A stretch of DNA of 64,000 nucleotides from GCA-003244245 sp050699815 (GCA_050699815.1 JBOHFT010000003.1:1-64000), one strand, 5' to 3'. Positions 1 through 8,655 are shown, numbered from the stretch's first letter. The notes: generated from the sequence alone by a model not told the origin. Numbers and translations are program-made.

Positions 1-43
1 CGGGACCCGTATGTTGGTCGCTGTCTCCGGCGGTCAGCGTCAT
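1..43 (-). CDS. Possible 5' end of an unidentified gene running off the left edge
   Basis: On the minus strand an ATG at 43-41 follows an AAGGAG ribosome-binding site at about 8 nt spacing. The frame stays open to the window edge, giving MTLTAGDSDQHTGP. That is too short to identify. Only the Shine-Dalgarno/ATG pairing supports it. Confidence 0.35.
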   Translation of the reverse strand, partial: MTLTAGDSDQHTGP

Positions 44-316
44 TGCTGGTGCTCCTTGTGGCGTCAGGGGCGCGGCGGCCGCCCCACCGCAGCGAGGTGC
101 CACCGTGCGCACGCCCATGGCAGTAGCGCAGGTGACGGTCGTGGCATTAATAAACCGTAGATTATCTGCCCGGCATCCGTCACGACACGCCGTGTCGCCC
201 GTCTCACGTGTCGAAACGCGCGGGGGAGGGCTGATCTGACTGGGGCGCGCGACCCGTGTCACCATGTGCTGGCGGGCCTGGTCCGCTCATCCGTCCCCGC
301 GGGCCTCGCCCGTTCA
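44..316. other. Non-coding stretch upstream of tRNA-Gln
   Basis: I see no convincing gene here. There is an AT-rich patch around 146-166, in an otherwise very GC-rich stretch, that could hold a promoter for the tRNA or for the leftward gene. I could not place -35 and -10 boxes with confidence. Confidence 0.4.
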
Positions 317-387
317 TCCGCCGTAGTGTAAAGGCAGCACCTCGGATTTTGGTTCCGATGGTCCAGGTTCGAATCCTGGCGGCGGAG
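317..387 (+). tRNA. tRNA-Gln (anticodon UUG)
   Basis: A 7-bp acceptor stem forms between 317-323 (TCCGCCG) and 380-386 (CGGCGGA). The anticodon stem TCGGA/TCCGA encloses a 7-nt loop that reads UUG at positions 34-36. The T arm contains GGTTCGAATCC. The discriminator is G387, and the 3' CCA is not fully encoded. It lies about 140 bp upstream of glmU. Confidence 0.93.
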
Positions 388-529
388 CAGCAGGTCAGGG
401 GCGGTGCAAGGATCACCGCTCCGACCTCGGCAGCCGCAGTTGGCGGCGGCACCGCCCGCGGAGCCGGTCACCCCGTAGGATCCGCGCTGCCGGGGGTCGA
501 CTACACCAGAATGGGAAAGGGGTAGGCCG

Positions 530-2035
530 ATGCTCCCAGGCGGGAGCCTCACGGTGGCGATCGTGCTGGCGGCCGGCGAGGGCACCCGGATGCACTCGGC
601 GATCCCCAAGGTGCTGCACCCGGTGGCCGGCCGCCCCCTGGTGGAGCACGCGGTGCGGGCGGCCGCTGAGCTGGTTCCCGAGCACCTGGTGGTGGTCGTC
701 GGCCACGGCCGCGACGCGGTGGACGCTCACCTGCGCAGGGTCGAAGCCGTGCTGGGCCGCGAGGTGCGCGCCGCGGTGCAGGCCCAGCAGCACGGCACCG
801 GTCACGCGGTCTGCGCTGCGCTGGACGTCCTGCCGGCCGGGTTGTCCGGGACAGTGCTGGTCAGCTACGGCGACGTGCCGCTGCTGGACACTCCCACGCT
901 GTCCGGGCTGATCGCTGAGCATCACCGCGCCGGACATGCCGCGACCGTGCTGTCCGCGGTGGTCACCGACCCCACGGGCTACGGGCGGGTGCTGCGCGAC
1001 CCCTCTGGTGCGGTCACCGGCATCGTCGAGCACCGTGACGCCACCCTGGCGCAGCGCGCCATCACCGAGATCAACTCTGGGGTGTATGCCTTCGACGCCA
1101 CCGCGCTGCGCGACGCGCTGGGCCGGCTGAGTATTTTCCGCAGCCGCCGCACCTCTCACAGTCATGACGAGCTCTACCTCACTGATGCGCTGGGTCTGGT
1201 CCGGGCTGGTGGGTTGCCGGTCGGCGCCGTTGCCTGTGCGGACCCGTGGCTGGTGGCCGGGGTGAACGACCGTGTACAGCTGGCTGCGGTGGGTGCGCAG
1301 CTGAACCGGCGACTGCTCCAGCGCTGGATGCTCGCCGGGGTCACCGTCATCGACCCCGCCTCGGTGTGGCTGGACATCGACGTGCAACTCGCCCCCGACG
1401 TCGTGCTGCATCCCGGGGTGCAGCTGCAGGCGGGCACCGTGATCGGCCCAGGCGCGGCGATCGGGCCGGACTCGACGCTGTCGGGCTGCACCATCGGCGC
1501 GGGCGCCACCGTGGTGCGCACCCATGCCGTCGGCGCGGTAGTGGCCGACGGGGCGCAGATCGGCCCGTTCGCCTACCTGCGGCCGGGCAGCCAGATCGGC
1601 CAGGGGGCCAAGGTCGGCACCTTCGTGGAGACCAAGAACGCGCAGTTGGGGCCGGGGGCGAAAGTGCCGCACCTGAGCTACGTCGGGGATGCGACGATCG
1701 GCGAGGGCAGCAACATCGGCGCAGCCACGGTGTTCGCCAACTACGACGGGGTGGCCAAACACCGCACTGTCGTGGGCGCCCACGCCCGGACCGGTGCGGA
1801 CAACATGTTCGTCGCTCCGGTGACCATCGGCGACGGCGCGTACACCGCGGCCGGCTCGGTGATCACCGAGGATGTGCCGCCGGGGGCGCTGGCAGTGGCC
1901 CGCAGCCGCCAGCGCAACGTCGAGGGCTGGGTGAACCTGCGGCGCCCGGGAACCCCGGCGGCGCAAGCAGCCCAGCAGGCGGCACAGCCACCCGACCGGA
2001 TCGACGGTGACCAGACGCGGCAGGAGCGAGCATGA
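530..2035 (+). CDS. glmU: Bifunctional GlmU: GlcNAc-1-P uridyltransferase / GlcN-1-P acetyltransferase
   Basis: This enzyme makes UDP-GlcNAc, the precursor for peptidoglycan and surface sugars, in the cytoplasm. The N-terminal uridyltransferase carries LAAGEGTRM at residues 13-21. The C-terminal half, from about residue 260, is a left-handed beta-helix of hexapeptide repeats with GSNIGAATVFANYDG-type acetyltransferase motifs. At 501 aa it is slightly longer than most GlmU proteins because of a short Gln/Ala-rich tail. The ATG at 530 is preceded by a purine-rich GAAAGGGG site. Its stop overlaps the prs start (ATGA at 2032-2035), so the two genes are almost certainly co-transcribed. Confidence 0.97.
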   Translation: MLPGGSLTVAIVLAAGEGTRMHSAIPKVLHPVAGRPLVEHAVRAAAELVPEHLVVVVGHGRDAVDAHLRRVEAVLGREVRAAVQAQQHGTGHAVCAALDVLPAGLSGTVLVSYGDVPLLDTPTLSGLIAEHHRAGHAATVLSAVVTDPTGYGRVLRDPSGAVTGIVEHRDATLAQRAITEINSGVYAFDATALRDALGRLSIFRSRRTSHSHDELYLTDALGLVRAGGLPVGAVACADPWLVAGVNDRVQLAAVGAQLNRRLLQRWMLAGVTVIDPASVWLDIDVQLAPDVVLHPGVQLQAGTVIGPGAAIGPDSTLSGCTIGAGATVVRTHAVGAVVADGAQIGPFAYLRPGSQIGQGAKVGTFVETKNAQLGPGAKVPHLSYVGDATIGEGSNIGAATVFANYDGVAKHRTVVGAHARTGADNMFVAPVTIGDGAYTAAGSVITEDVPPGALAVARSRQRNVEGWVNLRRPGTPAAQAAQQAAQPPDRIDGDQTRQERA

Positions 2036-3018
2036 GCCTTTCCACGATGTCTGCCATCCCGAAGAAGAGCCTGATGCTCTTCTCCGGGCGCTACCACCCC
2101 GAGCTGGCCGAGGAGGTGGCCAAGCACCTCGACGTCACCGTCACCCCGCAGTCGGCCTACTCCTTCGCCAACGGTGAGATCTTTGTCCGGTTCGAGGAGT
2201 CGGTCCGCGGCTGCGACGCCTTCCTCGTGCAAGCCCACGCCGCCCCGATCAACGATGCGATCATGGAGCAGCTGATCATGGTGGACGCGCTCAAGCGTGC
2301 GTCGGCCAAGCGGATCACCGTGGTGATGCCGTTCTGGGGTTACAGCCGCCAGGACAAGAAGCACCGCGGGCGCGAGCCCATCTCGGCCCGGCTGATCGCC
2401 GACCTGTTCAAGGTCGCCGGCGCGAACCGGATCATGACGGTGGACCTGCACACGTCGCAGATCCAGGGTTTCTTCGACGGCCCGGTAGACCATCTGTTCG
2501 CGCTGCCGGTGCTCGCCAACCACATCAAGAACACCTATGCCGGGCGGGAGCTGGCGGTGGTGTCACCGGACTCCGGCCGGGTGCGGCTGGCCGAGCGGTG
2601 GGCTGAGACCCTCGGCGGCACACCGCTGGCGTTCATCCACAAGACCCGCGATCCCCGCAAGCCCAACACCGCGGTCGCCAACCGGGTGGTCGGTGACATC
2701 GAAGGGCGGCTCTGCGTGGTGATCGACGACATGATCGACACCGGTGGCACGGTAGCCGGCACCGTGCGGGCGCTGCTCGAGGGCGGCGCCACCGACGTGG
2801 TCGTCGCCGCCACCCACGGGGTGCTGTCGGACTCGGCCACCCAGCGGCTGTCCATCTGCGGCGCCCGCGAGATCATCTTCACCAACACACTGCCCATCCC
2901 GGACGCCAAACGCTTCGCGGGGATGACGGTGCTGTCCATCGCGCCGCTGCTGGCCAGGGCCATCCATGAGGTCTTCGAGGACGGCTCAGTGACCAGCCTG
3001 TTCGACGGCAACGCCTAA
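2032..3018 (+). CDS. prs: Ribose-phosphate pyrophosphokinase (PRPP synthetase)
   Basis: It converts ribose-5-phosphate and ATP to PRPP for nucleotide, histidine and tryptophan synthesis. The catalytic DLHTSQIQGFF segment lies near residues 139-149 and the PRPP-binding loop VVIDDMIDTGGT near 229-240. The 328-aa length is normal. It overlaps glmU by 4 bp. The 3' end (2742-3022) is duplicated in degraded form at 5785-5957, on the far side of the murL-murD2 pair. Its stop codon overlaps the stop of the convergent murD2 gene, an unusually tight junction that marks where the inserted segment begins. Confidence 0.97.
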   Translation: MSLSTMSAIPKKSLMLFSGRYHPELAEEVAKHLDVTVTPQSAYSFANGEIFVRFEESVRGCDAFLVQAHAAPINDAIMEQLIMVDALKRASAKRITVVMPFWGYSRQDKKHRGREPISARLIADLFKVAGANRIMTVDLHTSQIQGFFDGPVDHLFALPVLANHIKNTYAGRELAVVSPDSGRVRLAERWAETLGGTPLAFIHKTRDPRKPNTAVANRVVGDIEGRLCVVIDDMIDTGGTVAGTVRALLEGGATDVVVAATHGVLSDSATQRLSICGAREIIFTNTLPIPDAKRFAGMTVLSIAPLLARAIHEVFEDGSVTSLFDGNA

Positions 3019-4358
3019 CGCCGGTGATCACCATCGGCGATAGCTATTGTCATCGCGGCGGCGAACTCGGCAGCCCGTTCCCGGTAGTCGCGAAACCTCC
3101 CGAAGCTCGGGGCAGCGGGCGACATCAAAACCACTCCGTCCGGCCGAGCCCAGTCATACCCCCGGCGCACCGCGTCTCGGAGGTCTGTTGCGTCAACCGC
3201 ACTAACGTGCTTGCCGGGTCCCGCGGATTCAACTTCGCAGCGAATTTCGGGCCCATTGTCAGGCACGCTGATCAGTAACAGTTCAACAGCACGAGCGCGC
3301 AGGCCGACTCCGAGTGGCTGGTAGTCAATTCCACGGCTTTGCCCGCCGACGATAAGCGCGATCCGCCGGTTTGGAAAGGCTTCCACTGCAGCGATAGTAG
3401 GTAGCACATTGGTGGACAAACTGTCGTCCACAAACGTTACGCCGCCTGCGGTTCCGATTGTGCACAGTCTGCTGTCCAGACCCACGAAGCCCTCCGCTGC
3501 TGTCTTCATCCGCGTCTCATCATCCGCCTCGGGCAGGCCCATCGCACGCAGCGACTCCCGAACGATCAACGCGTTCCGCCTATTGTGCGAGCCGGGAACA
3601 CCAAGCGGCAACATCCAATCCGCGCTCGGGTCATCGTCGCTGTGGACCCAGTGGACTCGTGGCCCTAAGAGTTCCCGACGGGAACGGAGCAAGGCACTAT
3701 CGCCATTCACGACCGTGATGTGAGCTCCTGGTTGTGACGCGGCAGACAACTTGTCCCGAAAATAAGTTTCCGGATTTCCGTCGTGCCAGGGCAGATGATC
3801 GGGGTGCAGGGAAGTAACCGCTACAACAGGAGGGGAGCACGCCAGGTCCATAGCCTGATAGCTCGATACCTCGATAGCCCAGTAGTCGAAATCGCCCTGG
3901 GCCAGCGGATCCTGGGGTGGAAGACCGATGTTCCCGCCAATCAGGCAGCGGTAGCCAAGCCCGGCAAGGAGGTGCCCAACGATCGCGGTCGTTGTACTCT
4001 TTCCTTTCGTGCCCGTGATGCAGAGCACCTTCGAGCGGTCGGCTTCCTGAAGCCAAAGACCAACGCCGCCGACGACGGGAACACCCGCCTCCCCCAGTAG
4101 TCGCACCATTCTACCGTAACGGGAGACACCTGGTGTCTTGATCACAACATCGCACTTAAGCAACGCAGCCAGGCCGTGCGGAACTGTGGACAATACAGGT
4201 CGCCCATTGATTTCTGCTCGCGTGGCGACGTCGTCAACAAGTATAGGGTCCAGGCCAAGCGCCAACGCAGCCCGCAAATTTGCCTCCCCTTCGCACCCCA
4301 GGCCGTAGATACCAACGGCCCTGCCCCTCAAGTCAGACCACGAAATCTGCGGGCGCAT
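3015..4358 (-). CDS. murD2: Mur ligase family protein, probable UDP-MurNAc-L-Ala:L-Glu ligase (MurD2)
   Basis: This is a MurD-like ATP-dependent ligase. An N-terminal Rossmann-type GIYGLGCEGEAN segment is followed by the P-loop GTKGKS at residues 116-121 and the Mur central-domain motif SLHPDHLPWH near 183-192, with SHNRRNA further on. The 447-aa length fits MurD. It is placed directly downstream of a MurL-like epimerase. In Xanthomonas the corresponding pair is MurD2, which adds L-Glu rather than D-Glu, and MurL, which epimerises the product. By context I infer the same route here; canonical MurD activity cannot be excluded. The ATG at 4358 was chosen; a TTG at 4373 is an alternative. Third codon positions are noticeably richer in A/T than in neighbouring genes, suggesting transfer. 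Confidence 0.82.
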   Translation of the reverse strand: MRPQISWSDLRGRAVGIYGLGCEGEANLRAALALGLDPILVDDVATRAEINGRPVLSTVPHGLAALLKCDVVIKTPGVSRYGRMVRLLGEAGVPVVGGVGLWLQEADRSKVLCITGTKGKSTTTAIVGHLLAGLGYRCLIGGNIGLPPQDPLAQGDFDYWAIEVSSYQAMDLACSPPVVAVTSLHPDHLPWHDGNPETYFRDKLSAASQPGAHITVVNGDSALLRSRRELLGPRVHWVHSDDDPSADWMLPLGVPGSHNRRNALIVRESLRAMGLPEADDETRMKTAAEGFVGLDSRLCTIGTAGGVTFVDDSLSTNVLPTIAAVEAFPNRRIALIVGGQSRGIDYQPLGVGLRARAVELLLISVPDNGPEIRCEVESAGPGKHVSAVDATDLRDAVRRGYDWARPDGVVLMSPAAPSFGRFRDYRERAAEFAAAMTIAIADGDHRR

Positions 4359-5679
4359 AACGATCCGGGACAAAGTGGCTTCCGAGAGATTTTAGCAGAG
4401 CTGCCGGATCCGGCTCCTCCACTCCGCGTGCCTTGAGTTCGGCGACGAGCGCTTGGAGGACGGGCGATCTTTTCCGGTCAGGACGGGTGGCGGCAAGGCG
4501 GGTCGCTGCGCGGCATTCCGTGGTGTCACCAACACACTCCCAGGGTTTAGTTTCCGCGGACAAATCCAGAAGTGTCCGGAACTGGGGTAGGCGGGCGACG
4601 TCGGCGAGCGGCTCGTTGCCATCGAAGACCCTGGCCAAAGTCACCTCATCGAGATACGGCGCCAAGATAAGATCAGTGAAGCAGCACTTGTCGCAGTGCC
4701 CACACCAATGGTCCAGCCTTTTGCTGTGGTCAATATGGAATGCACGGTTGCAGCTGTGGAAATCTCCGAAGTACTGCGGGAATTCAGCAAACCGCTTCGC
4801 AATCCACAACTCGGTAACCGGCCGCAACAACGAGAAGTAGTCGGGCAAGCCAGCGAATGCCTCAGCGAGGACCGCCCTGAAACCCGACTCAAAAGCGTGG
4901 CTCTTCGAATACTGGTGGTTGATAACCCGGCCTCCGAACTTTATGGTGCCAACCGACGCTGACCGCTCATTCGACATGATCACCGCATCGCATCCATTGA
5001 GGGCAGCAGCCATAACGGCAATCACAGAAAGAATCCCCGTCACGGGAACGTGCCCATTGAAGAATCCCAACTGGCCCGACCGTAGCACCTGCTCATCGAG
5101 TCGGCGTTCCGCGCGCCGGATGGGCATGCCGGTGACGCGAGCAGGTTGCTCAATGGCATCGAAGCGGTCGCCCGGGCGGTTGACCACGAACAAGGCTGGG
5201 TTCGCCGCCCTGAGTCGAACGAGCTCGACGGTAACAATTGAATCGACGCCTCCACCGAAAGGCAGCAACGGCCGTTCGGCTTCGGATCGGAAACGAACTG
5301 CCTCCTTGTGCCCAAGCCGTGGCCCAACAATCTCAAGATTGGACAGGTCAAGGGAGTTTCGGTACGCAAACTCGCCGAGACCGTCCACATAGAACTGTCG
5401 CAGAAAACCGCGCTCCGTATCCGTCAGGGCATTTTTTCCGACATCGATTTGCCATGGAGCCGTAGTCTTATAGTAGGAAATCCCGGCAAGCAGGAAAACT
5501 AGTCTTGCCGCTTCAGCGACGGCGGGTTCGTTCCACGCACCGCCGCCGGGGAACGTGACAGTCTCACAAAATTCACGACCGTCGAGCTTGTAGCGACAGA
5601 GCAGCCGATTCTGGCGAATGTCGATGTCGTAGTCCACATACTGGAACGTTTCGCCGCGGCGGCGCGAATGTTCGGCCAC
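4333..5679 (-). CDS. murL: UDP-MurNAc-L-Ala-L-Glu epimerase (MurL-like)
   Basis: I recognise this as the MurL family, which epimerises the terminal L-Glu of UDP-MurNAc-L-Ala-L-Glu to D-Glu and so replaces glutamate racemase in some bacteria. Counting from the chosen start, residues 140-147 read PFGGGVDS, a PP-loop-like nucleotide-binding motif. NERSA lies near 237-241, and a Cys-rich WCGHCDKCC motif near 325-333. At about 448 aa it has the family length. The frame continues upstream into the antisense of the prs relic, so I chose GTG at 5679, preceded by GAGGAGG; TTG at 5685 and ATG at 5724 are alternatives. It overlaps murD2 by 26 bp. AT-rich codon use suggests horizontal acquisition. Confidence 0.85.
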   Translation of the reverse strand: MAEHSRRRGETFQYVDYDIDIRQNRLLCRYKLDGREFCETVTFPGGGAWNEPAVAEAARLVFLLAGISYYKTTAPWQIDVGKNALTDTERGFLRQFYVDGLGEFAYRNSLDLSNLEIVGPRLGHKEAVRFRSEAERPLLPFGGGVDSIVTVELVRLRAANPALFVVNRPGDRFDAIEQPARVTGMPIRRAERRLDEQVLRSGQLGFFNGHVPVTGILSVIAVMAAALNGCDAVIMSNERSASVGTIKFGGRVINHQYSKSHAFESGFRAVLAEAFAGLPDYFSLLRPVTELWIAKRFAEFPQYFGDFHSCNRAFHIDHSKRLDHWCGHCDKCCFTDLILAPYLDEVTLARVFDGNEPLADVARLPQFRTLLDLSAETKPWECVGDTTECRAATRLAATRPDRKRSPVLQALVAELKARGVEEPDPAALLKSLGSHFVPDRYAPADFVV

Positions 5680-5784
5680 AAGCAAGCATCCTCCTCGATA
5701 TCGAGCGCGCCGAAGCGACGACATCAGTCGCACCGGTCCGCGGGGGTCTACCGCGGCCGACAGCGGACGTCGGGCTGCGACCCT

Positions 5785-5957
5785 CGGTGGCACGGTAACC
5801 GGCACCGTGCGGGCGCTGCTCGAGGGCGGCGCCACCGACGTAGTCATCGCCGCCACCCACGGGGTGCTGTCCATCGCGCCGCTGCTGGCCAGGGCCATCC
5901 ATGAGGTCTTCGAGGACGGCTCAGTGACCAGCCTGTTCGACGGCAACGCCTAACGCC
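5785..5957 (+). pseudogene. Relic of the prs 3' end with a 108-bp internal deletion
   Basis: This 173-bp stretch matches prs positions 2742-3022 almost perfectly (three G-to-A differences seen by eye), including the stop codon and the TAACGCC just after it. A 108-bp in-frame segment is missing. The missing part lies exactly between two 9-bp GGTGCTGTC repeats present in the intact prs at 2820-2828 and 2928-2936, a signature of slippage or recombination between short repeats. The fragment has no start and is not a gene. It marks the right border of the murL-murD2 insertion. Confidence 0.93.
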
Positions 5958-5989
5958 TATACTCCGTCGCGTCCTGAACTGTAAAGGAG
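5958..5989 (+). promoter_or_regulatory. Candidate rplY -10 box and ribosome-binding site
   Basis: TATACT at 5958-5963 begins exactly where the prs-derived repeat ends. It is followed by AAGGAG at 5984-5989, six nt before the rplY GTG. No good -35 is visible. If the -10 is real, the -35 region would lie within the prs relic. Confidence 0.35.
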
Positions 5990-5995
5990 TCCACC

Positions 5996-6619
5996 GTGTC
6001 CGAGGTCCGCCTCGCTGCCGAGCCGCGCACCGAGTTCGGCAAGGGCGCGGCCCGCCGCACCCGGCGTGCCGGCAAGATCCCCGCGGTGCTCTACGGGCAC
6101 GGCAGCGACCCGCAGCATGTGGCGCTGCCCGCCCTGGACTTCGCGCGGGTGATGCGCGATCAGGGCAGCAACGCCATTCTGAGCCTCGATCTGGGCGGTC
6201 GGCCGCAGCTCGCGCTGACCAAGACCGTCACCGTGCATCCGATCCGGCGCTACATCGAGCACGTCGATCTGCTGCTCGTCCGGCGCGGTGAGAAGGTCGT
6301 GGTGGACATCCACGTCGTCGTCACCGGCAACCCCGCCCCGGGCACGCTGGTGACCCAGGAGCTGGTAACCCTGCAGGTCGAGGCCGATGCGCTGACGATC
6401 CCAGAAGAGCTCGAGATCTCGGTGGAGGGCGCCGAGGTCGGCACCCGCGTACTGGCTGGAGACGTCACGCTGCCGCCGGGTGTGGAGCTGCGGACCGATC
6501 CGGAGTACCTCGCGGTCAACGTCGTCGCCGCATCGGCCGCCCAGGACCTCGACGCGGAAGGCGTGGGCGCCGATGGGATGGCATCCGCAGCGTCCGGTTC
6601 TGCGGACGAGCAGGCCTGA
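5996..6619 (+). CDS. rplY: 50S ribosomal protein L25 / general stress protein Ctc
   Basis: This 5S-rRNA-binding ribosomal protein is the long TL5/CTC form of L25. The N-terminal domain (residues 1-95) includes EFGKGAARRTRRAGKIPAVL and YGHG motifs typical of L25. The C-terminal beta domain (about 100-185) is followed by an acidic, Ala/Ser-rich tail. At 207 aa it has the usual actinobacterial length. The GTG start has an AAGGAG site six nt upstream. In related genomes it directly follows prs and precedes pth; here the murL-murD2 segment separates it from prs. Confidence 0.96.
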   Translation: MSEVRLAAEPRTEFGKGAARRTRRAGKIPAVLYGHGSDPQHVALPALDFARVMRDQGSNAILSLDLGGRPQLALTKTVTVHPIRRYIEHVDLLLVRRGEKVVVDIHVVVTGNPAPGTLVTQELVTLQVEADALTIPEELEISVEGAEVGTRVLAGDVTLPPGVELRTDPEYLAVNVVAASAAQDLDAEGVGADGMASAASGSADEQA

Positions 6620-6630
6620 CACAGACCGCC

Positions 6631-7227
6631 GTGACTGCTGACGGCGGCACCGACGTGGTTGCTGGAGAGGTCGCGTTGATCGTGGGCCTGGGCAACCCGG
6701 GCCCCGACTACGCCGGCAACCGGCACAACGTCGGGGCCATCGTGGTCGGTGAGCTGGCCCGCCGCGTGGGCGGGCATCTCAGGTCACACAAGGCCGGGGC
6801 TGACATCTTGGAAACGCGGCTGGCCGGGCGACGCACGGTGCTGGCCCGCCCGCGCTCCTTCATGAACGTGTCCGGGCCGTCGGTCGCAGCGGCGGCGCGG
6901 TTCTTCACGGTCCCGCCGACCGATGTGGTGGTCATCCACGACGACCTGGACCTCGACCACGGCGTGCTCAAGCTCAAACGCGGCGGCGGTGAGGGCGGGC
7001 ACAACGGGCTGCGCTCGATCTCAGCGTCCCTGGGCAGCCGGGACTACCTGCGGGTGCGCTTCGGTATCGGCCGCCCACCGGGTCGGATGGATCCAGCCGA
7101 CTTCGTGCTGCGCGACTTCTCCGTCGTGCAGCGCCGCGACCTGGACCTGCTGGTGGACCGCTGCGCCGATGCCGTCGAGCAGCTGCTCGCCCAGGGGCTG
7201 GCCGCCACTCAGAACCAGGTGCACTGA
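6631..7227 (+). CDS. pth: Peptidyl-tRNA hydrolase
   Basis: It releases peptides from peptidyl-tRNAs dropped from the ribosome. The VGLGNPGPDYAGNRHNVG motif near residues 19-36 supplies the catalytic His and Asn. Further on are SFMNVSG and HDDLDL, followed by GGGEGGHNGLRS. The length of 198 aa is standard. It starts at GTG 6631, eleven bp after the rplY stop, so the two form an operon. Its stop codon lies inside a 22-bp tandem repeat. Confidence 0.96.
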   Translation: MTADGGTDVVAGEVALIVGLGNPGPDYAGNRHNVGAIVVGELARRVGGHLRSHKAGADILETRLAGRRTVLARPRSFMNVSGPSVAAAARFFTVPPTDVVVIHDDLDLDHGVLKLKRGGGEGGHNGLRSISASLGSRDYLRVRFGIGRPPGRMDPADFVLRDFSVVQRRDLDLLVDRCADAVEQLLAQGLAATQNQVH

Positions 7228-7266
7228 CACCAGCTGCGTGATCCACTGACACCAGCTGCGTGATCC
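7223..7266 (+). repeat. 22-bp tandem direct repeat, two perfect copies, over the pth stop codon
   Basis: Copies at 7223-7244 and 7245-7266 are identical, each beginning ACTGACACCAGCTGCG. The first copy contains the pth stop codon, so the duplication leaves the coding frame untouched. Confidence 0.9.
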
Positions 7267-7602
7267 TTAGCTCGCGAATTCCTGATGGTGCCGGGGCCGT
7301 AGCGGAACCGGGGAATGCGGCGGTGCCGCGCCACGGTGGCGAAGGCGCGCTCGACGGCGCCGGAGCGGATCGCGTCGGCCTCGCGCAGCGACGAAGCGAA
7401 CACGGCGAGCCGGGTGCCATGGCTCCGTTTCCTTTGAGGTTTCCTTTGCGCGGTTCTCTGGGTGGAGTAACGGGATGGGCTGACAGGCGGCCGCACACGG
7501 CCGTTTCAAGATCGATTCGATAGATGGGCCTCGGAGAACCGTCTTATGGGTGCTTGTCACTGTCCGGGCGGTTAAGGTCTCGCAAGACAGTCAGGAGGTC
7601 GC
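7267..7602. other. Intergenic region between pth and moxR, possible degenerate gene remnant
   Basis: No intact gene is visible. On the minus strand around 7250-7420 the frame reads an Arg/Ala-rich segment (READAIRSGAVERAFATVA) that looks protein-like, but I do not recognise the family. It could be a transposase or other relic. A short repeat of TTTCCTTTG occurs at about 7428-7450. The moxR ribosome-binding site AGGAGG lies just before 7603. Confidence 0.35.
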
Positions 7603-8655
7603 GTGAGCACGCAACCCACCGCGGTGCCGCAGCTGGCGGACGTGCACGCCGTCGCGCAGCGGATCGCGGGCAACATCGAGCGGGTGCTGGTCGGCAAGCC
7701 CGACGTGATCCGGACCACGTTGATCACGCTGCTCGCCGAGGGTCACCTGCTGATCGAGGATGTGCCAGGAGTAGGCAAGACATCGCTGGCCAAGGCGTTG
7801 GCCCGGTCCGTGGACTGCACGGTCAGCCGGATCCAGTTCACCCCGGACCTGCTGCCCAGCGACATCACCGGCGTGACCGTCTTCGATCGCAACACCGGGG
7901 ACTTCGAATTCCGCCCGGGCCCGGTCTTCGCCAACGTGGTGGTCGGCGACGAGATCAACCGGGCCTCCCCCAAGACCCAGTCCGCGCTGCTGGAGTGCAT
8001 GGCGGAGCGCCAGGTCACCGTCGACGGGCGCAGCTACCCGCTGTCCGGCCCGTTCATGGTGATCGCGACCCAGAACCCGGTGGAGATGGAGGGCACCTAC
8101 GCGTTACCCGAAGCCCAGCGCGACCGGTTCACCACCCGCGTCTCGGTGGGTTACCCGGATCCCGCTGCGGAGCTCGCGATGGTGGACGAGCACGCCGCGG
8201 CCGACCCGCTGGCCACGCTGTCGCCAGTGTCCACCGCGGCCGAGGTGACAACCCTGTGCGAGGCGGTGCGCCTGATCCACGTGGCCGCCGATGTGCGCCG
8301 CTACGTCGTAGAAGTGGTCCGCGCCACCCGCCTGTTGTCCGAACTTCGGCTGGGCGCCTCGCCCCGGGCCACGCTGCAGCTGATCCGCACCAGCCGGGCA
8401 GCAGCTGCCTTGGTCGGCCGGGACTTCGTGGTACCCGACGATGTGCAGGCTGTCGCGCCGCAGGTGCTGTCTCACCGGCTGGTGCTCAGCGCGCAGGCGC
8501 AGGCCGACCGGGTGTCACCGGAGGGGCTGGTGCGGACTGTGCTGGCGCGAGTGCCGGTACCCCAAGCGCCGGCCGGCGCCGCACCCGTCAGCGTTGACGG
8601 CCGCGGCGACCGCAATGGCGCCGTGATCTGGCACCGCCCGCCCCGGGTGCCTTAG
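7603..8655 (+). CDS. MoxR family AAA+ ATPase
   Basis: This chaperone-like ATPase is thought to mature or regulate the neighbouring DUF58/transglutaminase membrane proteins. The Walker A motif DVPGVGKTSLAKAL lies near residues 50-63, Walker B GDEINRASPKTQSALLECM near 115-133, and the sensor-1 motif is ATQNPVE. The 350-aa length is normal. The GTG start is preceded by AGGAGG. It abuts the DUF58 gene with zero spacing and heads the moxR-DUF58-transglutaminase operon common in actinobacteria. Confidence 0.95.
   Translation: MSTQPTAVPQLADVHAVAQRIAGNIERVLVGKPDVIRTTLITLLAEGHLLIEDVPGVGKTSLAKALARSVDCTVSRIQFTPDLLPSDITGVTVFDRNTGDFEFRPGPVFANVVVGDEINRASPKTQSALLECMAERQVTVDGRSYPLSGPFMVIATQNPVEMEGTYALPEAQRDRFTTRVSVGYPDPAAELAMVDEHAAADPLATLSPVSTAAEVTTLCEAVRLIHVAADVRRYVVEVVRATRLLSELRLGASPRATLQLIRTSRAAAALVGRDFVVPDDVQAVAPQVLSHRLVLSAQAQADRVSPEGLVRTVLARVPVPQAPAGAAPVSVDGRGDRNGAVIWHRPPRVP

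Noticed and set aside
5680..5946. N-terminal extension of MurL through the prs relic
   Set aside because: The extra residues are the antisense of the prs copy and match no MurL; a GTG with a good ribosome-binding site exists at 5679.
3015..5957. Integrative element with att sites at prs
   Set aside because: The prs repeat resembles an att-type duplication, but no integrase, excisionase or tRNA-like target is present; the repeat is longer and more coding-like than a core att site.
7267..7602. Insertion sequence between pth and moxR
   Set aside because: I see no terminal inverted repeats and no recognisable transposase motif, only a vague Arg-rich frame.
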